From Caldifarciminota bacterium (lineage in GTDB: Bacteria; Hydrothermota; Tepidihabitantia; Tepidihabitantales; Tepidihabitantaceae): a stretch of 64,000 nucleotides of DNA. The stretch covers positions 1 to 64,000 of the forward strand of contig JAOABP010000008.1 in the NCBI GenBank assembly GCA_026418295.1, read 5' to 3'. Shown one piece after another: positions 23,850 to 34,087 of this stretch. Below the pieces are notes generated by a model. That model had not been told where the DNA came from and made no database searches. It worked only from the letters and a program-made list of their open reading frames with translations. Within the stretch, counting starts at the first letter, position 1. Each line of letters opens with the position of its first letter. A program made the position numbers and the translations under genes.

Positions 23850-24290
23850 TCAATTAACCGCCAGTCCGATTACCAGCCCGGTAATTGCACCCAGTCCGAA
23901 AAGCCCGAAGACCGAACCGCCGAAAAGCCATTTCGCCCGCCGGGCACTCTGCTCCATGGTCCGGGCGCTGATCTCCACTTTAGTCTCCATTGCCGGCAGA
24001 ATCTCCACCCGGGCTGAGGCAGCGTCAATCCGCGCCAGCGTCCACAGTGCGGCAAGCCGTCGTCCCGGTGCTGCGGTTCGCACCGTCTGATAAAGCCGCT
24101 CCAGACTGTCATTGGAAACCACGGTCACCCAGTAATTTCCCGGCTCAAGCTGATACCGCATCAGCGGTGTTATTCCGACACTCTCCCCTTCAACATACAC
24201 CGGCATCCCGGCAGGCTGGGAATTCACCGACAGAAACCCGGGACTTGCCAGCCCGGAAACCAATCCTGCAAAAATTAACAGGCTCATCAT
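23850..24290 (-). CDS. PEGA-domain envelope protein
   Basis: A 146-residue product from the ATG at 24290. A hydrophobic leader (MMSLLIFAGLVSGLA) is followed by a PEGA domain (about 20-70) with FLSVNSQPAGMPVYV and GITPLMRYQLEPGNYWVTV, and a C-terminal transmembrane helix (GLFGLGAITGLVIGLAV). PEGA domains are small beta-sandwiches of surface proteins. Longer in-frame starts up to 24347 exist but the promoter geometry favours 24290 (leaderless). First gene of an overlapping six-gene group ending with nadA. Confidence 0.75.
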   Translation of the reverse strand: MMSLLIFAGLVSGLASPGFLSVNSQPAGMPVYVEGESVGITPLMRYQLEPGNYWVTVVSNDSLERLYQTVRTAAPGRRLAALWTLARIDAASARVEILPAMETKVEISARTMEQSARRAKWLFGGSVFGLFGLGAITGLVIGLAVN

Positions 24291-24297
24291 AATAAAA

Positions 24298-24325
24298 AGA
24301 CTATCCAAAAAAATCCTGCTGTCAA
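24298..24325 (-). promoter_or_regulatory. Leaderless promoter of the PEGA-amrS-...-nadA group
   Basis: Minus strand: TTGACA (24325-24320), 16-bp spacer, TAGTCT (24303-24298), then seven bases to the ATG at 24290. The -10 is imperfect. Confidence 0.5.
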
Positions 24326-24367
24326 AACGGTAAACGGCATCCCGCATCCGTCAGTGCTAAAATTTGA

Positions 24368-24397
24368 TTGACAACCCTGCACCCTTTGCGGTATAAT
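24368..24397 (+). promoter_or_regulatory. Promoter of pilB-pilC
   Basis: TTGACA (24368-24373), 18-bp spacer, TATAAT (24392-24397). The leader is about 45 nt and carries AAGGAGGC before the ATG. It is divergent from the PEGA promoter; the two -35 boxes are 42 bp apart. Confidence 0.8.
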
Positions 24398-24448
24398 TAT
24401 TCTGGTATGCAGTGCCCATGGCGGTAATAATTAAGGAGGCTTGAAAAA

Positions 24449-26038
24449 ATGGCTGATGAACAGACACCGATTGAAGAAAGCGGAGCCGCATTAGAGCAGA
24501 AATACGGCGTGCCGTTTATTGATTTAACCAGCTTTAAACTGGACTCCGAGGTCCTTCAGCTGTTCCCGGAGGAGTTTCTCCGCAACAACAAGCTCATTCC
24601 CCTTTTCCGTTCGGGTAACACGCTGGCAGTCGCCATGGTTGACCCGGGTGATATCTACACCATTGACGAGGTCCGGCGGATGACCGGGATGGAGGTGGAG
24701 CCGATGGTCTGCCGCGAGCTGGACCTCTATCAGGCGCTTAACCAGTATTACGCCGCACCCGAACCGTCCGACCTGCCCGATGAACCGGAAATCACCAGCC
24801 TTGATGATCTGCCCGTGGAAGAAGGCGACAGCGCCGCAGTGGCGGAAATGAGTGCCGAACCGAAGAAACTGGAGGAGCTCGCCTCCGAAGCACCGGTGGT
24901 CCGCTGGGTGAACCAGATGATCATCCGGGCGGTCCGGGAGCGTGCCAGTGACATTCACATTGAGCCGACCCGTGAAGGCCTGCGGGTCCGGTTCCGGATC
25001 GACGGTATTCTCCACCCGATCGTCTCTCCGAAAAAGGCGCTCCAGCTGGCGGTGGTCTCCCGAATCAAGATCATGTCCAAGATGAATATTGCGGAAAAGC
25101 GGGTACCGCAGGATGGCCGTTACGGTGCAATTGTTGACGGCCGGGAGATTGACTTCCGGGTCTCCACCTTCCCGACCACCTACGGCGAAAAGGTGGTGAT
25201 GCGTATCCTCGACCGCATGCGTCTGCTCTCACTGGACGAACTGGGTCTGGTGGACGAAAGCTATCAGGCGCTCCGGGAGATGATCGCCAAACCGCACGGC
25301 GTGATTCTGATCACCGGTCCGACCGGCTCGGGCAAATCAACCACCGTCTACGCCATTCTGCAGGAAATCCGCTCTGCCGACACTAACATTATCACCATTG
25401 AGGACCCGGTGGAATACGACCTGGATGAAATCTGCCAGTCCCAGGTCAACGAGCGTGCCGGCTACACCTATCTCGTCGGCCTCCGGCACATCCTGCGTCA
25501 GGACCCGGATGTGATCATGATCGGTGAAATCCGTGATGCGGAAACCGCCGGTGTTGCCATCCGTGCCGCTCTGACCGGTCAGCTCGTATTCTCCACCATT
25601 CACACCAATGACGCACCGGGCACGGTCACCCGTCTGATTGACATGGGTATTGAGCCCTTCCTCGTTGCCTCCGGTCTGGAAGGTGTTGTGGCACAGCGGC
25701 TCGTCCGGCGGATCTGTCCCAAATGCAAATACCCCTATGACCCGCCGGCAAAGATGCTGGAGGAACTGGAACTGCCACCGGGCACCAAATTTTACAAGGG
25801 CAAGGGGTGTGAGCACTGCCGGAACACCGGTTTCCGGGGCCGGATCGGCATCTTTGAAGTCATGAAGATGAATGACCGCATCCGCGAACTGGTAGTCACC
25901 CGGCCGCCGACCTCGGCAATCCGTGCTCTGGCACGGGAGTACGGCATGCGCACCCTCTGGGAGGACGGAATCCGGAAGGTGGTTGCGGGCATCACAACAA
26001 TTGAAGAGGTTATGGAAGAAGCGGAAAAGGTTGATTAA
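24449..26038 (+). CDS. pilB: Type IV pilus / type II secretion assembly ATPase
   Basis: A 529-residue GspE/PilB-family hexameric ATPase that powers pilus extension or pseudopilus assembly. N-terminal MshEN-like domain (about 1-110); core from about 150 with RASDIHIEPT, the Walker A GPTGSGKST (about 290), the Asp box IEDPVEYDL, IRDAETAG, the His box FSTIHTND, and a tetra-Cys zinc site CPKCKYPY...CEHCRNTGF (about 425-455). The ATG at 24449 follows AAGGAGGCTTG. pilC follows after 20 bp. Which pilus or secretion system it serves cannot be decided here; no pilins are present. Confidence 0.93.
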   Translation: MADEQTPIEESGAALEQKYGVPFIDLTSFKLDSEVLQLFPEEFLRNNKLIPLFRSGNTLAVAMVDPGDIYTIDEVRRMTGMEVEPMVCRELDLYQALNQYYAAPEPSDLPDEPEITSLDDLPVEEGDSAAVAEMSAEPKKLEELASEAPVVRWVNQMIIRAVRERASDIHIEPTREGLRVRFRIDGILHPIVSPKKALQLAVVSRIKIMSKMNIAEKRVPQDGRYGAIVDGREIDFRVSTFPTTYGEKVVMRILDRMRLLSLDELGLVDESYQALREMIAKPHGVILITGPTGSGKSTTVYAILQEIRSADTNIITIEDPVEYDLDEICQSQVNERAGYTYLVGLRHILRQDPDVIMIGEIRDAETAGVAIRAALTGQLVFSTIHTNDAPGTVTRLIDMGIEPFLVASGLEGVVAQRLVRRICPKCKYPYDPPAKMLEELELPPGTKFYKGKGCEHCRNTGFRGRIGIFEVMKMNDRIRELVVTRPPTSAIRALAREYGMRTLWEDGIRKVVAGITTIEEVMEEAEKVD

Positions 26039-26058
26039 AAATCTATTAAGGAGGCATT

Positions 26059-27303
26059 ATGCCCATTTTCCGTTACAAGGTCCGGGACAAGGATGGTAAA
26101 ATCCTTTCCGGCACCATTGAGGGCACCGATGTTGCCAGCATCACCGAGAAACTGGAAACCTACGGCTATGTTCCGATCACAATCCGGGAAGAAAAGGGCA
26201 AGGTAGCAGCCGGTCCCCAGTTCAACCTCAACGCCCTGTTTGAACGGGTCAAGCCGGTTGACCTGATCAACTTCACCCGCCAGTTCGTCACCCTGCACCG
26301 TGCCGGCCTGCCGATGCTCACCGCCATCACCGCCCTGCAGGCGCAGACCAAGTCCAAGGCGCTCGTCCGGGCGCTGGATGCGATCCGCAAGGACCTGATG
26401 GGTGGCGCCTCGCTCTCGGTGGCGATGGCAAAGCACCCCCGGGTGTTCAACGAGCTTTATGTCAACTCCATCTGGGCGGGGGAAACGGGCGGTGTGCTCG
26501 ACGACATCCTGGACCGGCTGGTCATGCTCCTGGAACACGACCGCAAGCTCAAGTCCGATGTCGGCAGTGCCATGCGCTATCCGATCATCCTGATGGTGTT
26601 CTTTATCATCGCAGTTGCGGTCCTGGCAACATTCGTCTTGCCGAAATTCGTCTCCCTCTTGGCAACCGTCGGCGGCAAGATGCCGCTGCCGACCCAGATC
26701 CTGATCATGGTTACCAACTTCATGGGTAAATACTGGTATCTGCTCGTCCTGCTCGTTGCCGCGGTCGTTGTCCTCTTCTACATGTTCATCCGGACCAGTG
26801 TCGGCAGGATGTGGTGGGACCGGCTCAAGCTCCGGCTGCCGATCTTCGGGCCGATCATCTACAAAATGGCACTCTCCCGGTTTGCCCGGATGTTTGAAAC
26901 CCTGGACCGCACCGGTCTGCCGATCCTGCGCAGCCTCAACCTCGTTTCCAAGACAATCGGCAATGTCTATCTGGCACAGGCGGTCGATAAACTGGCGGAA
27001 AGTGTCCGCCGGGGCCGGGGTATTGCTGCCCCGATGCGCGAACTGGGGGTCTTTCCGCCGATGGTGGTCCAGATGGTTGCCACCGGCGAGGAGTCCGGCG
27101 CTCTGGATGACATGCTCAAGCAGATCTCCGACTACTTTGACAGCGAAGTGGAGTATGCGGTCAAGAACCTCACTGGTATGATTGAACCGATCCTCATTCT
27201 CTTCATGGGTGTCGGCGCGGTATTTCTGATCGTTGCCATCCTCATGCCCTACATGGCAATTCTCACCAGCTTCGGCTCCTCGGGCGGCTACGGCGTGCAC
27301 TGA
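26059..27303 (+). CDS. pilC: Type IV pilus / type II secretion inner-membrane platform protein
   Basis: A 414-residue GspF/PilC protein. Two repeated T2SSF domains (about residues 70-195 and 275-395) are each followed by hydrophobic segments: IILMVFFIIAVAVLATFVLP (about 176), LLVLLVAAVVVLFYMFI (about 230) and LILFMGVGAVFLIVAILMP (about 380). Signatures FTRQFVTLHRAGLPM and SRFARMFETLDRTGLPIL. RBS AAGGAGGCATT. Operon with pilB; ended by a bidirectional terminator. Confidence 0.93.
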   Translation: MPIFRYKVRDKDGKILSGTIEGTDVASITEKLETYGYVPITIREEKGKVAAGPQFNLNALFERVKPVDLINFTRQFVTLHRAGLPMLTAITALQAQTKSKALVRALDAIRKDLMGGASLSVAMAKHPRVFNELYVNSIWAGETGGVLDDILDRLVMLLEHDRKLKSDVGSAMRYPIILMVFFIIAVAVLATFVLPKFVSLLATVGGKMPLPTQILIMVTNFMGKYWYLLVLLVAAVVVLFYMFIRTSVGRMWWDRLKLRLPIFGPIIYKMALSRFARMFETLDRTGLPILRSLNLVSKTIGNVYLAQAVDKLAESVRRGRGIAAPMRELGVFPPMVVQMVATGEESGALDDMLKQISDYFDSEVEYAVKNLTGMIEPILILFMGVGAVFLIVAILMPYMAILTSFGSSGGYGVH

Positions 27304-27313
27304 AATCAATCTG

Positions 27314-27354
27314 TAAAAAATGCCGGCTCGGGAAACCGAGCCGGCTTAATTTTT
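27314..27354. terminator. Bidirectional terminator between pilC and gyrB
   Basis: GCCGGCTCGG-GAAA-CCGAGCCGGC (27322-27345). A TTAATTTTT tail follows on the plus strand and an A-run at 27315-27320 gives TTTTTT on the minus strand. Confidence 0.9.
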
Positions 27355-27368
27355 GGGGGCGAATTCAA

Positions 27369-29306
<1,938 letters not shown>

Positions 29307-29615
29307 CTAACGCCTCAGCACCAGCCGGATTTCGGTTATCAGTCCGGCGCCGATGTGCTCCGCCACCTTCTTCAGAATTTCATTCTTGAGGTAAAACAGC
29401 TGGGTCATCCAGGCGGGCGAGTCCACCGCTACGAGCAAAGTTTTCTCTTCCACCCCCACTGCGCTCGCATGCCGGGCAATTGCCGGTCCGACAATCTCGG
29501 ACCATTCAGCAACCGCCTGATACGCCGCCACCTTCTCTGCCAGTCCGATCTCCCTCAGCACTGCGGGCAGGCTTTCCGAAATACTCTTGAAACTGGTTCG
29601 GCGTTTACCGCCCAT
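29307..29615 (-). CDS. DciA-like protein (DUF721)
   Basis: A 102-residue protein of the DUF721/DciA family. In other bacteria DciA helps load the replicative helicase DnaB. Family features: SISESLPAVLREIGLAEK, W-EIVGPAIARHA, then the beta-strand block TLLVAVDSPAWMTQLFYLK and a final helix. The neighbourhood with gyrB matches a common replication-gene linkage. It has no Shine-Dalgarno, and a TTATAA lies four bases upstream of its ATG. Confidence 0.82.
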   Translation of the reverse strand: MGGKRRTSFKSISESLPAVLREIGLAEKVAAYQAVAEWSEIVGPAIARHASAVGVEEKTLLVAVDSPAWMTQLFYLKNEILKKVAEHIGAGLITEIRLVLRR

Positions 29616-29619
29616 GACT

Positions 29620-29649
29620 TTATAATTACCAATTTCCAGCCCGTTTCAA
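29620..29649 (-). promoter_or_regulatory. Possible leaderless promoter of the dciA-like gene
   Basis: Minus strand: TTGAAA (29649-29644), 18-bp spacer, TTATAA (29625-29620), four bases to the ATG. Other -10 choices overlap this position, so the exact box is uncertain. Confidence 0.45.
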
Positions 29650-29657
29650 GTCCGGCA

Positions 29658-29688
29658 TAAAAAAAGGGCAGGGTAAAAACCCTGCCCT
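29658..29688 (-). terminator. Terminator of the secreted propeller gene at 29706
   Basis: AGGGCAGGG-TTTTTA-CCCTGCCCT stem-loop followed by TTTTTTT on the minus strand. Confidence 0.9.
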
Positions 29689-29705
29689 GAGTTGTCAATC
29701 CTTCT

Positions 29706-31388
29706 TCAGTGCGTGACCACAATCGTGCCGGTTTCACTGCCGCCTTCTGCTTCAAACCGGAAGAGGTAAACACCGGCCGGCACCTGTGCGCAGTTCCAGA
29801 CTGCACCCGTTGCACCCCGGAGCCGGCTCACCTCTCTGCCCGTAATGTCCCGGATTACCAGTTCGGCACTGCCGGAAACCGGCTTTGCCCAGCTCAGGTG
29901 TGCGGATCTCTGCGCCGGATTCGGACTCACCCGCACTAAACTCCGGCTCAGACCGGTTCTCCCCTCAGCAATACCGGTGGTATTGTCCCAGGAGTCAAAC
30001 CACAGGTTCAGAGGCCCGACCCCGGCATAGAGGACGGTGGAATAGTTGTTGCTGCCCGAGGTTTTCCAGCCCGCTGCCGGTGCAAAGTTGCCGGTGTGCC
30101 GGTAGTCATTCACCCTGATCGGCATCGTCCAGTTGGTATCACCCGAACACCAGGTGAACATCAGCGACTCTGAAGGCACAATCGCATAGGCAACGGTCGG
30201 GGCTCCGCCGTTATGCAGGGTGGCAATGCTTGGCATCTGCTCATCATTGTCCGTATCCAGATGGCCGATCCCGGCATCGCCACCATAGGAGAAGACGGTA
30301 TCATTCCCCATCGTGTAGTAATAGAAGATACCAAGTCCCTTGCCGTTAAACGGGTCCATATCCCGGACATGAACAAGCCAGAGTGTCTGACTGCCGCTCA
30401 GGGCACCGAGCACACCGTCAAACACCCGCACCGTCGGACCCCCCACCTGCCTTGACTGCTCCCAGCTTCCGCCCCGGTCGGTGCTGCGCTTGATCCGGAA
30501 CGCCGCCGAGTCCACCGAGCTCATCCGCCGGTCAAGAAATGAAACATGAACCCGGTTGTTGTAGCCGACCGCCACATCCGGCTTGGGCGGAACCCGGGTG
30601 TCAACCACAAATGTCCCCGGCGAGACCCAGTTCTTGCCGTAATCGGTAGAACGGAAAAGCCCGACATTGTATTGACCATTGCGATACTCATAGGTGACAT
30701 AAAGATAATAGGGGTTACCGTTGTCCCGGCAGGCGGCAAGGTTGACAACCGTATCGGCATCCGCCTTGACCGGAAAGATCGCTGACCCTGATGTCAATCC
30801 GAACCGGGCACAGTAGATATCACCGTTGTTGGCGGAGGTGCGCAGAAACAGAAAGACAAAGCTGGAATCACCCTCTGCCACCACCAGTTCCGGTGATGAC
30901 AGCACATTGCCCGAATGGACAACCCCGTTCCAGTTGCTCCAGGTGCTGCCGTGATCAGTGGAACGGTAGATGCGCATCGTGTCGCCGTTGGGGGCCACAA
31001 ACGCCGCAAAAAGGGTGCCGGTCGAGGTCTGGTCATAGGCGATCATCCGCTCACTGCCAGGCGAAGACGGCGACCGCAGACTGCCGCTGTAAACCTGAAT
31101 GTCCTGACCCCAGAGCGGTCTCGGCTCTGCCGGATTGCCCTGATCACTCATTTCCAAAACCTGCGGCGGTTCACCCTGTGCCGGTGCTGCCGGAGTCTCA
31201 ACCGTCCCGGGCGGGACATCCAGCTCATTCACCATTCGGGTCGGCATTGCCGATTCTGAAGACCTTGGATTGGAAAATGCCGGAATATCATCCGGACGGT
31301 CAGCACCGGAACCATTGCGCTCCGGTGTTACTGCCAGGGCGATGCTCAGCATCAGCCCCAGAGTCAGTATTACTATTTTTTTAGCCAT
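29706..31388 (-). CDS. Secreted BNR/Asp-box propeller protein with sorting domain
   Basis: A 560-residue exported protein. Signal peptide about 1-20; a low-complexity Pro/Glu-rich linker to about 90; then a sialidase-like six-bladed propeller with Asp-box motifs STDHGSTWSNW, STDYGKNWVSP and STDRGGSWEQS (about 95-450). C-terminal sorting domain with VSPNPAQRSA, IRDITGREVS and GVYLFRF, ending TIVVTH. The Asp-box fold is found in sialidases and in non-enzymatic propellers; no catalytic Arg triad can be assigned, so no enzyme activity is claimed. Start ATG at 31388 after CAAGGAG. Confidence 0.88.
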   Translation of the reverse strand: MAKKIVILTLGLMLSIALAVTPERNGSGADRPDDIPAFSNPRSSESAMPTRMVNELDVPPGTVETPAAPAQGEPPQVLEMSDQGNPAEPRPLWGQDIQVYSGSLRSPSSPGSERMIAYDQTSTGTLFAAFVAPNGDTMRIYRSTDHGSTWSNWNGVVHSGNVLSSPELVVAEGDSSFVFLFLRTSANNGDIYCARFGLTSGSAIFPVKADADTVVNLAACRDNGNPYYLYVTYEYRNGQYNVGLFRSTDYGKNWVSPGTFVVDTRVPPKPDVAVGYNNRVHVSFLDRRMSSVDSAAFRIKRSTDRGGSWEQSRQVGGPTVRVFDGVLGALSGSQTLWLVHVRDMDPFNGKGLGIFYYYTMGNDTVFSYGGDAGIGHLDTDNDEQMPSIATLHNGGAPTVAYAIVPSESLMFTWCSGDTNWTMPIRVNDYRHTGNFAPAAGWKTSGSNNYSTVLYAGVGPLNLWFDSWDNTTGIAEGRTGLSRSLVRVSPNPAQRSAHLSWAKPVSGSAELVIRDITGREVSRLRGATGAVWNCAQVPAGVYLFRFEAEGGSETGTIVVTH

Positions 31389-31460
31389 TGCTACTCCTTG
31401 GTTAATTTTACCCGGCGCAACATCTCAACCTCAAAGGTGAAAATCACGGCGGGCAGAATC

Positions 31461-31488
31461 ATTATAACACTTTCCCGCATTTTGTCAA
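31461..31488 (-). promoter_or_regulatory. Promoter of the propeller gene
   Basis: Minus strand: TTGACA (31488-31483), 16-bp spacer, TATAAT (31466-31461). Leader about 65 nt with an AGGAG site near the start codon. Confidence 0.8.
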
Positions 31489-31682
31489 TAATAAACCAGT
31501 TCCCCTATATATTTAGAGTCCGAAGCCGGGCGGAATTTCACACCCGGTTTGATCTGCCAGATCAGTAACCCGCAGTTTTTCATGAGCTTGGGGAAAAAAA
31601 TTAATGCCTGATGCCGGCAGGAGAGGGGGCAGTTCCCGTGACGGTAAGGACATCACCATCCCCAAATTCTGAAACTGTATTA
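31489..31682. other. Gene-free spacer between divergent promoters
   Basis: This 194-bp stretch holds no convincing gene. It contains a CCGGG...CCCGG inverted repeat (31527-31548), a short palindrome GATCTGCCAGATC (31551-31563), and the string GGGGCAGTTCCC near 31629-31640, which recurs near 63470. No riboswitch or small RNA could be recognised. Confidence 0.5.
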
Positions 31683-31710
31683 TTGACTTTTAACCGGCTT
31701 ATCATATAAT
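31683..31710 (+). promoter_or_regulatory. Promoter of the rpmA operon
   Basis: TTGACT (31683-31688), 16-bp spacer, TATAAT (31705-31710). Leader about 42 nt with AAAAGGAG before the ATG. Confidence 0.8.
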
Positions 31711-31759
31711 TCAGTCTTAAAACATTTGCACAGACCGAACTGCAGTAAAAGGAGTTCAT

Positions 31760-32020
31760 ATGGCACATAAAAAAGGCGGTGGCACAGCCAAGAACGGCCG
31801 GAACAGTCCGGGTCAGCGGCTGGGGATCAAGGCATTTGCCAGCGAACGGGTACGGACCGGTGCGATCATCGTTCGCCAGCGCGGAACGAAGTTTCTGCCG
31901 GGCAGAAATGTCGCCCGCGGTGGTGATGACAGCCTTTATGCCCTGACCGACGGGATTGTCCGGTTTGAGTGGGTGAACCGGAACAAACAGCGGGTATCGG
32001 TGCTTCCGCTGTCAAACTGA
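31760..32020 (+). CDS. rpmA: 50S ribosomal protein L27
   Basis: An 86-residue L27 with the usual [21 protein letters not shown] start and the conserved [24 protein letters not shown] core. The N-terminal tail reaches the peptidyl-transferase centre. The gene normally follows rplU (L21), which is absent here; instead rpmA heads a promoter-driven run of metabolic genes. The N-terminus shows no cleavable prepeptide of the kind described in Firmicutes. Confidence 0.97.
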   Translation: MAHKKGGGTAKNGRNSPGQRLGIKAFASERVRTGAIIVRQRGTKFLPGRNVARGGDDSLYALTDGIVRFEWVNRNKQRVSVLPLSN

Positions 32021-32021
32021 A

Positions 32022-32678
32022 ATGAAGATCAAGTGGCTCGGTCATGCGGCGTTTGCCCTGACCGCCGCTGACGGCACCAAGCTTATCACCGACCCCTATG
32101 TGCCCGGCGCCTATGACGGTGCGGTCAGTTATGACCGGATTACTGAGCGGGCTGATGCTGCCACGGTCAGCCATGACCACGCGGACCACAACGGCGCGGA
32201 ACTCCTGCCCGGCAGACCGCCGGCGCTGAAGGGAACCGGACCGTTCACGGTCAAGTCGTTAAGGATCACCGGCGTGGAAACCTTCCACGATCCGTCCGGC
32301 GGTGCGGAGCGGGGGAAAAATACCATCTTCATCATTGAGATTGACAACCTGCGGATTGTCCACTGCGGTGACCTCGGGCATCTGCCTGATGAAGCAACAG
32401 TCAAGGCGCTGGGCAGGGTTGACATCCTGCTTGTGCCGGTGGGAGGACTGTTCACAATTGACGCCAAGGGAGCGGTCAAGCTGGTGGAGCGGGTGAAGCC
32501 CAGACTGGTGATTCCGATGCATTACAAGACCCACAAGCTCGGCTTCCAGATCGCCGGGGTTGAGGAGTTTGCCCGGCTCGCCCCGCAGGTCCGGCGACTC
32601 GGCAGATCCGAGATTGAGATTACCGCAGAAAATCTGCCTCAGGAGACTGAAACCTGGATTCTGGAGCCGGCACTCTGA
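32022..32678 (+). CDS. UPF0173 metal-dependent hydrolase
   Basis: A 218-residue metallo-beta-lactamase-fold protein of the UPF0173 family. Motifs: IKWLGHAAF, LITDPYV, the zinc-binding SHDHADHNGAELL (about 46-58), VETFHDPSGGAERG, IVHCGDLGHLP and VIPMHYKTH (about 164). Length is typical. Natural substrate unknown. Its ATG is one base past the rpmA stop and its last base overlaps the first of the fumarase gene, so it is part of one transcription unit. Confidence 0.92.
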   Translation: MKIKWLGHAAFALTAADGTKLITDPYVPGAYDGAVSYDRITERADAATVSHDHADHNGAELLPGRPPALKGTGPFTVKSLRITGVETFHDPSGGAERGKNTIFIIEIDNLRIVHCGDLGHLPDEATVKALGRVDILLVPVGGLFTIDAKGAVKLVERVKPRLVIPMHYKTHKLGFQIAGVEEFARLAPQVRRLGRSEIEITAENLPQETETWILEPAL

Positions 32679-33520
32679 TGCGTCTCATCCCGTTTGATCA
32701 GATTCGCGACACGGTTGCCCGGCTGTGCATTGAGGCAAACTGCATCCTCGGTGAAGATGTGGTCCGGGCGCTGGCAAAGGGACGGGAGATTGAAGAGAGC
32801 CCGACCGGCCGGGAGATCCTAAACCAGCTGCTGGAAAATCAGCAGATCGCCCGTGAGGAGATGATGCCCATCTGTCAGGACACCGGCTGGGCGGTCGTCT
32901 GGCTGGAACTTGGTTCGCAGGTAAAAATTGATGGCGGAGAGCTTTACGATGCGATCCAGGCCGGGGTCGCCAAGGGTTATACCGAAGGTTATCTGCGCAA
33001 GTCAATTGTTGCCGACCCGCTCCGGCGCAAGAATACCGGTGATAACACCCCGGCAATCATCTACACTGAAATTGTCCCGGGTGACCGGCTGAAGATCACC
33101 GTCCAGCCCAAGGGCGGCGGCAGTGAAAACATGAGTGAAATCAAAATGCTCTCCGCCGCTGACGGGGTGGCGGGAATCAGGAAATTTGTTGTTGACCGGG
33201 TGTGGCGCTCGCAGGCAAACCCCTGCCCGCCGGTGATTGTCGGTGTCGGTCTGGGCGGCACATTTGAAAAATGCGCCCTCCTGGCAAAACGGGCGCTGCT
33301 GCGGGAAATCGGCTCAGTGCACCCGGACCCTTTCTATGCACAGCTGGAGCAGGAACTGCTGGAAGAAATCAACAAACTGGGCATCGGTCCCCAGGGGCTG
33401 GGCGGAAGGGTTACCGCACTGGCGGTATTCATTGAAGCCTTCCCCTGCCACATCGCCACCCTGCCCTGTGCGGTCAACATCAACTGCCATGCCGCCCGGC
33501 ATAAAAGTGCGGTAATTTGA
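32678..33520 (+). CDS. Fumarate hydratase, alpha subunit (class I, Fe-S)
   Basis: A 280-residue large subunit of the oxygen-sensitive two-subunit class I fumarase, which interconverts fumarate and malate with a 4Fe-4S cluster. Conserved parts: ICQDTGWAVVWLELG with the first cluster Cys, GDNTPAIIYTEIVPGD, KGGGSENMSEIKML, NPCPPVIVGVGLGG with the second Cys, and CHIATLPCAVNINCHAARH with the third. The related L(+)-tartrate dehydratase alpha subunit is the main alternative, but the neighbouring fumarate reductase genes favour fumarase. Confidence 0.9.
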   Translation: MRLIPFDQIRDTVARLCIEANCILGEDVVRALAKGREIEESPTGREILNQLLENQQIAREEMMPICQDTGWAVVWLELGSQVKIDGGELYDAIQAGVAKGYTEGYLRKSIVADPLRRKNTGDNTPAIIYTEIVPGDRLKITVQPKGGGSENMSEIKMLSAADGVAGIRKFVVDRVWRSQANPCPPVIVGVGLGGTFEKCALLAKRALLREIGSVHPDPFYAQLEQELLEEINKLGIGPQGLGGRVTALAVFIEAFPCHIATLPCAVNINCHAARHKSAVI

Positions 33521-33523
33521 ATC

Positions 33524-34084
33524 ATGAGTCAGATCAAGAATATTATCACTCCGCTCACCGACGAGGTGGTTAAAAACCTGCACGCCGGTGATGCGGTGAC
33601 CATTACCGGCAGCATCTATACCGCCCGCGACCTCGCCCACCAGCGGCTGGTGGCTGTGCTCCAGAATAACGAAACTCTGCCCTTTGATCTCCGCGGGGCG
33701 GTGATCTACTATGTCGGACCCAGCCCGGCAAAACCGGGCAGACCGATCGGCTCCTGCGGACCGACCACCTCCTACCGGATGGATGCGTATACACCAGCTC
33801 TCCTTGCCGCCGGACTCAAGGGCATGATCGGCAAGGGCAACCGCTCGCCCGCGGTGATTGACGCCCTGAAAAAATACTGCGGAGTCTACTTTGCTGCGGT
33901 CGGTGGCGCCGCAGCACTGCTGGCACAGCGGGTGCGTTCAGCCCGGGTCATCGCCTATGAGGAGCTGGGACCGGAAGCCCTGCAGGAGCTGGTAGTGGAA
34001 AATCTGCCGGTGATCGTGGTCAACGACTGTTATGGAGCTGACCTTTATCAGGAGGGCGTGCGCCGCTACAAAAAGGAGGGGTGA
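33524..34084 (+). CDS. Fumarate hydratase, beta subunit (class I, Fe-S)
   Basis: A 186-residue small subunit that completes the class I fumarase. Signatures: LHAGDAVTITGSIYTARDLAHQRL (family start), VIYYVGPSPAKPGRPIGSCGPTTSYRMD and GMIGKG with the late GPEALQELVVENLPVIVVND. It starts 3 bp after the alpha-subunit stop. The two polypeptides are encoded separately, unlike the fused enzyme of many Proteobacteria. Confidence 0.92.
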   Translation: MSQIKNIITPLTDEVVKNLHAGDAVTITGSIYTARDLAHQRLVAVLQNNETLPFDLRGAVIYYVGPSPAKPGRPIGSCGPTTSYRMDAYTPALLAAGLKGMIGKGNRSPAVIDALKKYCGVYFAAVGGAAALLAQRVRSARVIAYEELGPEALQELVVENLPVIVVNDCYGADLYQEGVRRYKKEG

Positions 34085-34087
34085 AAG

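Noticed and set aside
26035-27309. 424-codon minus-strand frame over pilC
   Set aside because: Fully antisense to a clear GspF/PilC gene; composition (His, Asp, Gln rich) is typical of a shadow frame.
29706-31388. Calling the Asp-box propeller an active sialidase
   Set aside because: The Asp-box motifs mark the fold, but the catalytic Arg triad, Tyr and Asp could not be assigned.
31500-31680. Riboswitch or small RNA in the rpmA upstream gap
   Set aside because: Only short inverted repeats are seen; no known RNA pattern matches and the gap lies mostly upstream of both promoters.
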